Shown in pieces: positions 14,074 to 22,127 of a stretch of DNA of 32,190 bases. The notes under the pieces are model-generated. The model was not told the origin of the DNA, made no database searches, and was given only the letters and a program-made list of their open reading frames with translations. Source of the DNA: an uncultured Frankineae bacterium. GTDB lineage: Bacteria; Actinomycetota; Actinomycetes; Mycobacteriales; SCTD01. Every line of letters begins with the position of its first letter. The stretch's first letter is position 1. The position numbers and the translations under genes were made by a program. The stretch is from the NCBI GenBank assembly GCA_902805775.1, contig CADCUB010000106.1:1-32190 (forward strand). The letters run 5' to 3'.

Positions 14074-15967
14074 GGCGCGCCGCGGCTCCGTCCTGCCAGA
14101 AGCGCTCGAGCAGGTCAGGGCTGAGCGGAGGACTGTGCAGGAAGCCCTGCTGCCACTCGACGCCGAGCCCGTCGAGGCGGGCCGCCTCCTGCTCGCGCTC
14201 GATGCCCTCGGCGATCACCGGCAGCCCCAGGTCGTGCACCAGGCCGACCAGCCCGCCGACGAAGGCCGACATGCGCTCGTCGCCGGACAGGCGGTGCACG
14301 AACGAGCGGTCGAGCTTGAGGCGGTCCAGGGGCAGGTCGGCCAGGTAGGACAGCGAGGAGTAGCCGGTCCCGAAGTCGTCCAGCGCGACCGACATGCCGG
14401 TGGCCCGGACGTCCTCGAGCAGCGCCGGGCCGTCGGCGGCGAGCACCTCGGACTCGGTGAGCTCGAGGCACAGCGCCGACGGCGGCAGGCCGTGCTCGCG
14501 CAGGCGGCGCGCGACGCCGGCCAGGAACGACGGGTCGGCCAGCACCTCGGCTCCGACGTTGACCGACACCTGCACGTCGAGCCCCTGCCCGCGCCAGCGC
14601 CGGAGGTCGTCGAGGGCCAGCGCCAGCACCACCTGCGTGAGCTCGCCCATGCGGGCGCTCTGCTGCACCAGCGGGAGGAACGCTCCCGGCAGCAGCAGTC
14701 CGCGCCGCGGGTGCTGCCAGCGCACGAGCGCCTCGACCTGGTGCCCGGGCGGCGCGCAGGCGCTGCGGGCCAGGATGGGCTGGTAGGCCAGCCGCAGCTG
14801 ACCGCCGCGCAGAGCCGTGTCGAGGTCCACGATCTCGTGCAGGCGCACCTCCGCCGCCGCGTCGTGCGAGGGCTCGTACTCCGCCCACGCGGTCCGGGTG
14901 CGCTTCGCGCGGTACATCGCGATGTCGGCGTGCCGCATGAGCGTGCCCGGCAGCGCACCCCGGCCGCGCGCCAGCCCGATGCTCGCCCCGACCCGCACCA
15001 CACCCGCGACCGACGTGAGGGGAGCGGCGAGGGCAGCGGTGATGCGGGCCGACAGCTGACGCGGGAGGTCGGAGCCCTCCTCGACGCTCAGCAGGACCGC
15101 GAACTCGTCGCCGCCCAGCCGAGCGAGCGTCGTGCGCGACTCCGGTGGCGGGTCGAGGACGACGCCCCGCAGGCGCGCAGCCACCTCCACGAGCGCGGCG
15201 TCACCGGCGCTGTGGCCGTGGGCGTCGTTGAGGTCCTTGAAGTTGTCGAGGTCGATGATGAGCAGGGCGAGCTGCCGGTCCTCCCGCGAGGCCAGCGCGT
15301 GCAGGCGCTCGAGCAGCAGCCGACGGTTGGGCAGCCCGGTCAGCGGGTCGTGCAGCGCCGCCCGGTGAGCGGCCAGGTGCGCGCGGTTCTGCTCGGACAG
15401 CGAGGCCCGCGCCTGGCGCAGGAGCCGGTCGTGGTCGAGCGCGACCGCGATGACGGCGCCGATCTGGGTGACGAAGCGCTCGTCCTCGTCGTCCAGCTCC
15501 GGCGGCTCGTCACGCGTGACGCCCAGCACCGCGATGACCCGGCCGCGCACCCGCAGCGGCACCAGCAGGAGGCTGACCATCCCGAAGGTCGCGGCGTAGG
15601 CCTGGTAGGCGGGCTGCATCACGGGCAGCCAGACCGCCAGCTCGGCCGGGCCGAGGCGGACGTTGTCGCCGACGCGCCAGACGTGCGGGAGGACGCCCTC
15701 GGTGTCGCTGTGCGAGGCGCCCGGCGACTCGCGCACGACGTACGCGCGCCGCGCCGGGTCCCGGTGGGTCGTGGCCCGCAGCCGGATGTGGCCCTCGTCG
15801 TCGCGCCGCCACAGCGCAGCGGCGTCGCCGACCAGCTCGCTGACCCGCTGCACCACGTCGAGCTCGAGCGCCGAGGTGGAGGCCGGTTCGGCGAGCCGCA
15901 GGCTGAGCTCCGCGATCGCGGACGCCCGCTGGCGCTCGTCCGGAGGCGGCAACCGCCGGTTCGTCAC
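14063..15967 (-). CDS. GAF-GGDEF-EAL cyclic-di-GMP signalling protein
   Basis: A 634-aa soluble protein. A GAF-like sensor covers about residues 25-185 (ending VTQIGAVIAVALDHDRLLRQA). Next is a diguanylate cyclase domain (DPLTGLPNRRLLLERL, DLDNFKDLNDAHGHSAGD, and an intact GGDEF at 285-289). A phosphodiesterase domain follows (EALVRW at 412-417, LELTESEVL, VALDDFGTGYSSLSYL, LKLDRSFV, VIAEGIE, QGFLHSPPL). The RxxD inhibitory site is absent, since the residues before GGDEF read RTTLARL. Both activities could be present; which dominates is unknown. The start is GTG 15967, without a clear ribosome site, inside a near-palindrome. It overlaps the alcohol dehydrogenase tail to tail. No transmembrane segment is seen. 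Confidence 0.92.
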   Translation of the reverse strand: MTNRRLPPPDERQRASAIAELSLRLAEPASTSALELDVVQRVSELVGDAAALWRRDDEGHIRLRATTHRDPARRAYVVRESPGASHSDTEGVLPHVWRVGDNVRLGPAELAVWLPVMQPAYQAYAATFGMVSLLLVPLRVRGRVIAVLGVTRDEPPELDDEDERFVTQIGAVIAVALDHDRLLRQARASLSEQNRAHLAAHRAALHDPLTGLPNRRLLLERLHALASREDRQLALLIIDLDNFKDLNDAHGHSAGDAALVEVAARLRGVVLDPPPESRTTLARLGGDEFAVLLSVEEGSDLPRQLSARITAALAAPLTSVAGVVRVGASIGLARGRGALPGTLMRHADIAMYRAKRTRTAWAEYEPSHDAAAEVRLHEIVDLDTALRGGQLRLAYQPILARSACAPPGHQVEALVRWQHPRRGLLLPGAFLPLVQQSARMGELTQVVLALALDDLRRWRGQGLDVQVSVNVGAEVLADPSFLAGVARRLREHGLPPSALCLELTESEVLAADGPALLEDVRATGMSVALDDFGTGYSSLSYLADLPLDRLKLDRSFVHRLSGDERMSAFVGGLVGLVHDLGLPVIAEGIEREQEAARLDGLGVEWQQGFLHSPPLSPDLLERFWQDGAAARLRA

Positions 15968-15984
15968 AGCGTCATGCTGTCACG
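15962..15984. promoter_or_regulatory. Near-palindrome over the GGDEF/EAL start codon
   Basis: CGTCACAGC-gtcat-GCTGTCACG: 9-base arms with one symmetric mismatch, covering the GTG start (15965-15967). It could be an operator, or an mRNA hairpin that limits initiation. Confidence 0.35.
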
Positions 15985-16048
15985 GTCACGCAGTGCGGCT
16001 GAGGCACACAGGCGCGGAGGCTGCCCGACGGGTCGCGGACGGTGCCCG

Positions 16049-16088
16049 GCGGGCTGCAGCCGGACCCGGAGGTCCGACCGCAGCCCGC
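16049..16088 (-). terminator. Nested hairpin downstream of the beta-propeller gene
   Basis: Outer arms GCGGGCTGC / GCAGCCCGC (9 bp) and inner arms CGGACC / GGTCCG with a CGGA loop. It begins 15 bases after the stop of the minus-strand gene at 16104. Confidence 0.68.
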
Positions 16089-16103
16089 GGGACTCCACCC
16101 CTG

Positions 16104-17153
16104 TCAGCCGGCGAAGCGCGTGGCCGTGACGAAGTTGCGCTCGCGGGTCAGGATCGTCTCGGCGCCCGGGACGCCCGGTGCGCGGACCGCCACCTGCGTA
16201 CGCGCCTGCTCGGCGCTGCCCTCGATCGACAGGTAGGTCAGCCACCCGTTGCTCGCCCAGTCCGGGTCGAAGGCGTTGGCGCGCACCAGGCGCAGGCCGC
16301 GGCCGTCGATGCCGACCGAGTAGACGTCGGGCAGGTCCTCGCCGTCGGTGAAGCGCGAGAACAGCACGCGCCGCCCGTCGGGGGAGAAGGCTCCACCGAC
16401 GTCCTCCGTGTCGGCCCGCCCGGTGACCCGCGTGAGCCCGGTGCCGTCGGTCCGGACGGTGAAGACGTCGGTGTTGTCCAGACCGCCGGAGCTGACGACC
16501 CGGGTGAAGATGAGCCGCCCCCCGTCCGGCGAGAAGCGGACGGTCAGTGCGCCGGCACCGGTGACCCGGCGGACGTCACCGCCCGCGGCGTTCGAGGTGA
16601 AGATGTTGGCGGTCTCGCCCTCCTGGCGGACGAACGCCAGCCGCTGGCCGTCCCGCGAGACGTCGAGCGTCACGGCGTCGGCCTGCTCGCGGCGAGGAGT
16701 ACCGCCCGCCTGCGACACCGAGTCGACGGCGAACTGGCCTCCCTCCTCGTCCAGGCTCAGGAGGCTGAAGTAGACCCGGAACCGGTCGTCCGACCAGGCC
16801 TGCGCGGTCAGCAGCCGACGGTCGTCGGCGACCAGCGTGCGCGCCACGCCGGTGAGCGGGTTCAGCCGGGCGACGGCGCTCGCGACGCCCTCCTCCTCGC
16901 CCGGGGCGTCGGTCGACTTGACCACGGAGTACGCGATCTGCGGCGGCGTGCCTGTCGCGGCGGTGGCCCGCGCCTTGACGCCCTGCGGACGTACGGAGAC
17001 GTCGCCGGCCACGACCGGCGGCTCGGACAGCAGGGAGAAGGCGTCGGTCGGCGTCGCGGCACCGGCAGAGGCGGGGGCGAGCGTGAGCGCCGTGGCGGCG
17101 CAGAGCGTCGCGCACACGGTCGCGCGACGGGAGAGGGACGGGACGTGGACCAT
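16104..17153 (-). CDS. Secreted TolB-like/PD40 beta-propeller protein
   Basis: A 349-aa exported protein. The N-terminus is a Sec signal peptide: SRRA, then the hydrophobic CATLCAATALTLAPASA, with an Ala-rich cleavage site near residue 32. The mature part contains PD40-type blades, each with a D/SxDGxRLxF core: VSRDGQRLAFVR, FSPDGGRLIFTR and FSPDGRRVLFSR, with more degenerate ones at either end. No enzymatic domain follows, so it is a propeller alone and probably a protein- or ligand-binding surface outside the membrane. ATG 17153 has GGAGG at a 5-base spacing. It is divergent from the hydrolase gene and ends in a strong hairpin. Specific role unknown. Confidence 0.85.
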   Translation of the reverse strand: MVHVPSLSRRATVCATLCAATALTLAPASAGAATPTDAFSLLSEPPVVAGDVSVRPQGVKARATAATGTPPQIAYSVVKSTDAPGEEEGVASAVARLNPLTGVARTLVADDRRLLTAQAWSDDRFRVYFSLLSLDEEGGQFAVDSVSQAGGTPRREQADAVTLDVSRDGQRLAFVRQEGETANIFTSNAAGGDVRRVTGAGALTVRFSPDGGRLIFTRVVSSGGLDNTDVFTVRTDGTGLTRVTGRADTEDVGGAFSPDGRRVLFSRFTDGEDLPDVYSVGIDGRGLRLVRANAFDPDWASNGWLTYLSIEGSAEQARTQVAVRAPGVPGAETILTRERNFVTATRFAG

Positions 17154-17340
17154 CTGGCCTCCAGGGGACCGGTCGAAGCGCTGACCGCTCAGCGCCGGGG
17201 GACCCTATCCCTGCGGGTGAGTGGCTCGGTACGCCCTGCGACCAGAGGCAGGGAAGTGTGTCTCGGACGTCGCCTCTCGGGTGAGGCAGCCGTCGCCGCC
17301 ACGTACGGCCTCCCGCTGAGGAGTGCCCGAGAATGTCCCG

Positions 17341-18123
17341 ATGACGAGCTTCGTAGCCTCCTCCGGTCCCGAGGACGCCCCCTGCGTCGTGCTCCTGCAC
17401 GGCGTCGGCACGAGCGGGTGGATGTGGCAGCGGCTGGCCGCGGTCCTCGACCGGGACCTGCACGTGCTGGTCCCCGACCTCCCGGGACACGGGCGCAGCA
17501 ACGCGCAGCGCTGGACCTCTGTGGCCGACACGGTGGCGGCGCTGGCGGACCTGATCGCCGCCCGGGCGGCCCACGGGCGGGCGCACGTCGTCGGTCTGTC
17601 CCTGGGCGGCTACATCGCGGCTCAGCTGGCCGCCGACCGGCCGGACGTCGTCGACAGCGCCGTGCTGAGCGGCGTCAGCGTCCTGCCGTTCCCGCACCCG
17701 ACGCTCATGCGCACGGCCGGGTTGCTGATGGCGCCCTTCATGACCTCCGGTCCGGTGCTGCGCGCCAACGTCAAGGCGTTGGGGGTGCCGCCGGAGGACG
17801 TCCCGGCCTACCTGGACGCGGCCAGGGCGATGGCGCGCGGGACCTTCCGGCGTGTCGGCGGTGAGCTGATGACCTTCCGCGTGCCCGAGCGGGCCGCGGC
17901 GTCGCCGGCCCGGGTCCTGGCGGTCGCCGGCGGCAACGAGCACGCGCTGGTCCTGCGGTCCCTGGCAGAGCTGGCCGCCGGCTACCCGAACGGCGAGGCG
18001 TGCATCGCGCCGGGGGTCGGACACGCCTGGAGCGGTGAGGCACCGGAGCTGTTCGCAGCCATGGTCCGGGCGCAGGTCGAGGGCGAGCAGCTGCCGGCCG
18101 GTCTGGTCCCGGTGCCGGCGTGA
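17341..18123 (+). CDS. Alpha/beta hydrolase
   Basis: A 260-aa hydrolase of the MenH/epoxide-hydrolase-like fold. CVVLLHGVGTSGWMW carries the oxyanion HG. DLPGHGRS follows, then the nucleophile elbow GLSLGG (Ser87), a probable acid in the AGGNEHALVL loop, and His in IAPGVGHAW. The lid region runs from about residue 115 to 165. No signal peptide. I prefer ATG 17341 (MTSFVASSG). GTG 17323 in the same frame has no separate ribosome site, because it is itself part of the GAGGAG. An ATGTCCCGATGA tripeptide frame at 17333 overlaps the chosen start and sits at better distance from that GAGGAG. Substrate unknown. Confidence 0.87.
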   Translation: MTSFVASSGPEDAPCVVLLHGVGTSGWMWQRLAAVLDRDLHVLVPDLPGHGRSNAQRWTSVADTVAALADLIAARAAHGRAHVVGLSLGGYIAAQLAADRPDVVDSAVLSGVSVLPFPHPTLMRTAGLLMAPFMTSGPVLRANVKALGVPPEDVPAYLDAARAMARGTFRRVGGELMTFRVPERAAASPARVLAVAGGNEHALVLRSLAELAAGYPNGEACIAPGVGHAWSGEAPELFAAMVRAQVEGEQLPAGLVPVPA

Positions 18124-18183
18124 GGTGGTGCGCCGGAGCCGTCCGGCCGGGCTGGAGGCGGCGTCCGTGCCGCGCTGGTGACG

Positions 18184-18306
18184 AGTGCCGCGCGGGTCGG
18201 CGCAGGTGTCACGGCCTTCCCGGGACGGCACGCGCTCGACGCAGGTCTGCAGCGCCATGTGGGTGCGGGTGTTGCGCAGGCCCTTCACGTGGTCAGCGGC
18301 GGGCGT
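18184..18306 (-). pseudogene. Possible remnant of a coding frame (weak Lrp/AsnC C-terminus resemblance)
   Basis: On the minus strand, partly overlapping the end of the ROK gene in another frame, a reading frame gives DHVKGLRNTRTHMALQTCVERVPSREG-like sequence with strong G/C third positions for about 35 codons. The pattern G(V/L)xxTxTHxAL resembles the C-terminal end of Lrp/AsnC regulators. There is no HTH domain upstream and no clear stop, because the frame runs on as an antisense shadow. It could be a decayed fragment or chance. The remainder of the 18124-18292 gap shows nothing else. Confidence 0.2.
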
Positions 18307-19156
18307 CCTGCCAGCCGGCCGCGCCGACCAGGGCTGCGTCGTCCCCGAGCTGCGCGGGCACGACCGCTATCGGTACCGGCAGGCCTCGGGGGCCGGCTCG
18401 GTCGACGGCGAGGCGGAGGGCGTCGAGCAGCCCCGGTGCGTGACGGCCGAGTCCGCCGCCGATGACCAGGCGCTGCGGGCAGTACAGGTGCGCGAGGCCG
18501 ACCGCGCACGCGCAGGCGGCGTGCAGCGCACGAGCCCAGACGTCCGCGGCAAGCGGGTCGTGCGGAGCGAGCGCGAGGACCTGCGCGGCATCGGCGGGCA
18601 GGCCGGCGGCTGCCCCCGCGCGAGCCACGGCAGTGCCCGAGGCGAGGGCTTCGACGGTCCCGTGCGCGCACGACATGTCGACGACGACGTGGCCGACCTC
18701 GGTGCCGGAGCGCCGCCCGGCCACGAGCCGACCGCCGAGGACCGCGCCCGCGCCGACGCCCGTCGACAGGGTGACGTAGACGACGTCGTCGGCGCCACGG
18801 CCCGCGCCGAAGCGGTGCTCGCCGACGGTCGCGAGGTCCGCGTCGTTGGCCAGGGCCACCGGCACGCCCAAGGCGTCGCCGAGGTCGGTCTCGGTGAGGG
18901 ACGCGACCCAGCCGGGCGGCAGGTTCGGGGCGTGCTCCAGCCGGCCGGTGGTGTGCAGCACCCGCCCTGGGACGCCGATCACGGCGGAGTCGGGGGACGT
19001 GCGACCTGCCAGGGCGCCGGCCATCCCGGTGACCGCTCGTGCGCACGGCTGGTCGCGCGGCGTGGGCAGGACGACGCGCTCGAGGATCTGCCCGTCCCCG
19101 GTGACGAGGGCGGCCCGCATGCGGGTGCCGCCGAGGTCGACCGCGAGGACCGTCAC
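18293..19156 (-). CDS. ROK-family sugar kinase, zinc motif missing
   Basis: A 287-aa actin-like ATPase-fold kinase. VLAVDLGGTRMRAALV is the phosphate-1 motif. PGRVLHTTGRLEHAPNLPPGW and VALANDADLATVGEHRFGAGRG hold the catalytic Asp, VYVTLSTGVGAGAVLGGRLV is phosphate-2, and RLVIGGGLG is the adenosine motif. ROK kinases usually follow GHxxV with a CxCGxxGCxE zinc cluster. Here the stretch is GTEVGHVVVDMSCAHGTVEALASGTAV, shortened and with one Cys, so zinc is probably not bound. Glucose or another hexose is the usual substrate; here it is uncertain. Start GTG 19156 overlaps the stop of the 79-aa gene (GTGA), so translation is coupled. Confidence 0.87.
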   Translation of the reverse strand: MTVLAVDLGGTRMRAALVTGDGQILERVVLPTPRDQPCARAVTGMAGALAGRTSPDSAVIGVPGRVLHTTGRLEHAPNLPPGWVASLTETDLGDALGVPVALANDADLATVGEHRFGAGRGADDVVYVTLSTGVGAGAVLGGRLVAGRRSGTEVGHVVVDMSCAHGTVEALASGTAVARAGAAAGLPADAAQVLALAPHDPLAADVWARALHAACACAVGLAHLYCPQRLVIGGGLGRHAPGLLDALRLAVDRAGPRGLPVPIAVVPAQLGDDAALVGAAGWQDARR

Positions 19157-19392
19157 GCCGTGGCGGCGGGGGCGGGGGCGGGGGGACCTTCCGCGTGCCC
19201 GCCGGACTGCGACCGCATCGCGGACAGCCACCGGTCGGCGTAGCCGCCTTCGCCGCGGGGGCTGCGCCCGAACAGGGCGGTGGTGAGGACGTAGGCCGGC
19301 ACGCCCTCCTCGACCGCGGCAAGGGCGGTCCACTTGCGCACCATCTCGACGAAGTGACCGGCTCCGCTGCGCGCCTGGAGGTCGTGGTGCAT
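19153..19392 (-). CDS. 79-aa protein of unknown function coupled to the ROK kinase
   Basis: I do not recognise this protein. It starts at ATG 19392 after GGAGAGGA and reads MHHDLQARSG, then a helix-like HFVEMVRKWTALAAVEEG, VPAYVLTTALFGRSPRGEGGYADRWLSAM, and a Pro/Ala tail. No signal peptide or membrane segment. Third positions are G/C-rich, and its TGA overlaps the ROK GTG by four bases, which strongly supports it as a real gene. It could be a partner or regulator of the kinase. The track ORF extends it upstream into the divergent promoter region, which I reject. Confidence 0.68.
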   Translation of the reverse strand: MHHDLQARSGAGHFVEMVRKWTALAAVEEGVPAYVLTTALFGRSPRGEGGYADRWLSAMRSQSGGHAEGPPAPAPAATA

Positions 19393-19456
19393 GCCTGTCC
19401 TCTCCGGCGGCGCCGTCCGGCCCTGCCTGCGCCTGCTCGGTGTCGCCCCCCACGGG

Positions 19457-19488
19457 GCCGTTACGGCCGCTTCCTGAGCTGTAACGGC
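19457..19488. promoter_or_regulatory. Inverted repeat in the divergent region (operator/promoter candidate)
   Basis: GCCGTTAC and GTAACGGC arms, 8 bp each and perfect, with a 16-base spacer, between the 79-aa/ROK operon (-) and the antiporter operon (+). The left arm also lies in the palindrome GGCCGT-T-ACGGCC. Either a regulator-binding site for one or both operons, or GTAACG may be a -10 element, since the antiporter start is 34 bases downstream. Confidence 0.45.
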
Positions 19489-19514
19489 GCTCTCCACCGC
19501 CGCACTGCGGTGAG

Positions 19515-20696
19515 GTGCTCGACGATCTCGTCCTGGTCCTGGCGATCGCTGCCGTGGTCCCGCTCGCGCTCGCGTCGCTGCCCCGTCTCGCCCTTCCCGC
19601 ACCGGTCGTGGAGATCCTCGCCGGCATCGTCCTCGGCCCGGGCGTCCTGGCCGTCGTCGAACCGGACGAGGCGGTGCGCACCCTCGCCACGATCGGCCTG
19701 GCGTTCCTGCTGTTCCTCGCCGGGCTCGAGATCGACATGGAGCAGCTGCGGGGCAGCGGCGCGCGGCTGGCGCTGCGAGGGCTCCTGCTGTCGGTGACGG
19801 CCGCGGCCGTCGCCGGTGCCGCGCTGCAGCTGACCGGGGTCGTCGACAACGGCCGGCTGCTCGCGGTGCTGCTGCTCGCGACCTCGCTCGGCCTCGTGGT
19901 CCCTGTCCTGCGTGACGCGGGCCTCGTCGACCGCCCGGTCGGGCAGCTGGTCGTGGCCGGGGCGTCGCTGGGGGAGCTCGCGGCGCTGGTCCTGCTGTCG
20001 CTGTCGTTCTCCGAGCGCTCGCGGGGACCCGGCTCGGTGGTGCTGCTGCTCGTGCTGCTCACCGCGGTCGCCGCCCTCGTGCTGGCCGCGACGATGCGTG
20101 CGTCCGCGTCGGCCAGGGTGTCCGCGCTGGTGGCTCGGCTGTCCGACACCAGCGCGCAGATCCGGGTGCGGCTGGCGGTGCTGCTCGTCGTCGGACTCGG
20201 CGCGGTGGCGGAGGGCTTGGGCTTCGAGGCGATCCTGGGTGCCTTCCTCGCCGGCGTCGTGCTCCGCCGGGCCGACCCGGACGGCGTGATGTCCCATCCG
20301 CACTTCCGCGAGAAGCTCGACGGCATCGGGTTCGGCTTCGTCGTGCCGGTGTTCTTCGTGACCAGCGGGCTCATCTTCGACGTCGACGCTCTGCGCGCGA
20401 GCCCCGCTGAGCTGCTCCAGGTGCCGATCTTCCTGTTCGCCCTGATCGTGGTCCGGGCGCTGCCCGCGCTGGCGTACCGGTCGGTCCTGTCCGGACGCGA
20501 CGTCCTGTGCGCGGGGCTGCTGCAGGCCACGTCGCTCCCGTTCCTGGTGGTCGGTGCGGCCCTCGGCCTCGAGCTCGAGGTCCTGGGTCCCGGCGACGCT
20601 GCAGCGCTGGTGGCCGCGGGGCTGGTGTCGGTGGTGCTGTTCCCGGCCCTGGCCCTGCGTGCCGCGACGGCACCGCAGGTCCACGGCGCGGTGTAA
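19515..20696 (+). CDS. CPA2-family cation:proton antiporter (Kef/NapA-like membrane domain only)
   Basis: A 393-aa membrane protein with about 12-13 hydrophobic segments. Family landmarks: LPRLALPAPVVEILAGIVLGPGVL (second helix with the Pro-containing turn), LAFLLFLAGLEIDME, LLLATSLGLVVPVLRDAG, EAILGAFLAGVVLRR, and FGFVVPVFFVTSGLIFDV. It ends after the transport domain without a TrkA-N/RCK regulatory domain. The usual conserved Asp pair region reads GELAALVLLSLSF, so ion preference (K+ or Na+) is not assignable. GTG 19515 has only a weak ribosome site. A disulfide reductase gene follows 30 bases later on the same strand, suggesting redox-linked ion transport. Confidence 0.88.
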   Translation: MLDDLVLVLAIAAVVPLALASLPRLALPAPVVEILAGIVLGPGVLAVVEPDEAVRTLATIGLAFLLFLAGLEIDMEQLRGSGARLALRGLLLSVTAAAVAGAALQLTGVVDNGRLLAVLLLATSLGLVVPVLRDAGLVDRPVGQLVVAGASLGELAALVLLSLSFSERSRGPGSVVLLLVLLTAVAALVLAATMRASASARVSALVARLSDTSAQIRVRLAVLLVVGLGAVAEGLGFEAILGAFLAGVVLRRADPDGVMSHPHFREKLDGIGFGFVVPVFFVTSGLIFDVDALRASPAELLQVPIFLFALIVVRALPALAYRSVLSGRDVLCAGLLQATSLPFLVVGAALGLELEVLGPGDAAALVAAGLVSVVLFPALALRAATAPQVHGAV

Positions 20697-20726
20697 CGCC
20701 GGCGGCCGTCACAGCACTGCAGCCTC

Positions 20727-22127
20727 ATGCAGACCTACGACGTCGTCGTCATCGGAGCAGGGCCCGTCGGGGAGGTGGTCGCCGGACGCGTCGCGGCGGG
20801 CGGCCTGTCCGCGGTCGTGGTGGAGGCCGAGCTCGTCGGCGGCGAGTGCTCGTACTGGGCATGCATGCCGAGCAAGGCGCTGCTGCGCAGCGTGCACGCG
20901 CTGCGGGCGGCGCGGCGCCTGCCCGGAACGCGCGAGGCGGTCACCGGCGAGCTGGACGTCGCCGCCGTCCTCGCCCGCCGCGACGCCTACACGTCCTTCC
21001 ACGACGACTCCGGCCAGGTCCGCTGGCTCGACCGTGCCGGCGTCGCGCTGGTGCGCGGGCACGGCCGGCTGACCGGTGACCGGACCGTCGAGGTGACCAC
21101 CTCGGCAGGCGTGGTCGGGCTGCAGGCCCGGCACGCCGTGGTGCTGGCGACGGGCACCTCGGCGTCCGTGCCGCCGCTGCCGGGGCTGCGGGACGCCGAC
21201 CCGTGGACCAGCCGCGAGGCGACCACGGCCAAGGCGGCGCCCCCTCGCCTGGTGGTCCTGGGCGGCGGGGTGGTCGGCCTGGAGATGGCGCAGGCGTGGA
21301 AGGCACTCGGCAGCCAGGCGGTCACCGTGCTGGAGCACGCCCCGTCGCTGCTGCCCCGCCTCGAGCCGTTCGCCGGCCAGCACGTCGCCGACGCCCTGCG
21401 TGAGGACGGGATCGACGTGCGCTTGAGCTCGACCGTCGTACGCGTCGAGCGTCCCGAGTCCGGCGGCGAGGTGAGCGTGCACCTCGAGGACGGAACCGTC
21501 GTCGTCGGCGACGAGCTGCTGGTGGCCGCCGGACGCACCCCCTCGACCTCCGACCTGGGCCTCGGCGCCGTCGGACTCGAGCCCGGTCGGTTCGTGCCCG
21601 TCGACGACTCGCTGCGCGTCGCCGGCTCCGACTGGCTCTACGCCGCCGGGGACGTCAACGGCCGGGTCCTGCTGACCCACCAGGGCAAGTACCAGGCGCG
21701 GGTGGTCGCCGACGCCGTGCTGGCGCGGGTCAAGGACGAGCAGCCGCCGTACCTGGCGGAGGCCGACGCGTACGCCGTCCCGCAGGTCGTGTTCACCGAC
21801 CCCGAGGTCGCCGCCGTGGGGCTCAGCACGGCGGAAGCCGCCGCGAGAGGACTGCGCACCCGCACGGTCGAGTACGAGATCGGCCGCGTCGCCGGGGCCT
21901 CCCTGCAGGCCGAGGACTACAAGGGCCGGGCCGCCCTGGTCGTCGACGTGGACGCGGGCGTCCTCGTCGGTGCCTGCTTCGTCGGCCAGGACGTCGCCGA
22001 GGTGGTGCACGCGGCGACCGTCGCGGTCGTCGGCCGGGTGCCGCTGGAGCGGCTGCGGCACGCCGTGCCGTCGTACCCCACGACCAGCGAGGTCTGGCTG
22101 CGGCTGCTCGAGGAGTACGGCCAGTGA
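20727..22127 (+). CDS. FAD-dependent pyridine nucleotide-disulfide oxidoreductase (mercuric-reductase/E3-like)
   Basis: A 466-aa two-dinucleotide-domain flavoprotein. VVVIGAGPVGEVVAGRVA binds FAD. The redox disulfide is GGECSYWACMPSK (Cys41, Cys46). LVVLGGGVVGLEMAQAW binds NAD(P). DWLYAAGDVNGR is the second FAD motif. The C-terminal dimerisation domain ends VPSYPTTSEVW. The E3 catalytic HxHPT becomes PSYPT here, so it is not a true lipoamide dehydrogenase; such relatives are often annotated as mercuric reductase-like without metal activity. ATG 20727. Its stop overlaps the next start by GTGA. A redoxin partner immediately downstream suggests it passes electrons from NAD(P)H to a thiol protein. 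Confidence 0.9.
   Translation: MQTYDVVVIGAGPVGEVVAGRVAAGGLSAVVVEAELVGGECSYWACMPSKALLRSVHALRAARRLPGTREAVTGELDVAAVLARRDAYTSFHDDSGQVRWLDRAGVALVRGHGRLTGDRTVEVTTSAGVVGLQARHAVVLATGTSASVPPLPGLRDADPWTSREATTAKAAPPRLVVLGGGVVGLEMAQAWKALGSQAVTVLEHAPSLLPRLEPFAGQHVADALREDGIDVRLSSTVVRVERPESGGEVSVHLEDGTVVVGDELLVAAGRTPSTSDLGLGAVGLEPGRFVPVDDSLRVAGSDWLYAAGDVNGRVLLTHQGKYQARVVADAVLARVKDEQPPYLAEADAYAVPQVVFTDPEVAAVGLSTAEAAARGLRTRTVEYEIGRVAGASLQAEDYKGRAALVVDVDAGVLVGACFVGQDVAEVVHAATVAVVGRVPLERLRHAVPSYPTTSEVWLRLLEEYGQ

Noticed and set aside
16576-18183. 570-aa minus-strand ORF across the hydrolase and propeller genes
   Set aside because: Antisense shadow over the hydrolase and an out-of-frame reading of the propeller gene; only the first ~35 codons look coding-like, and these are reported separately.
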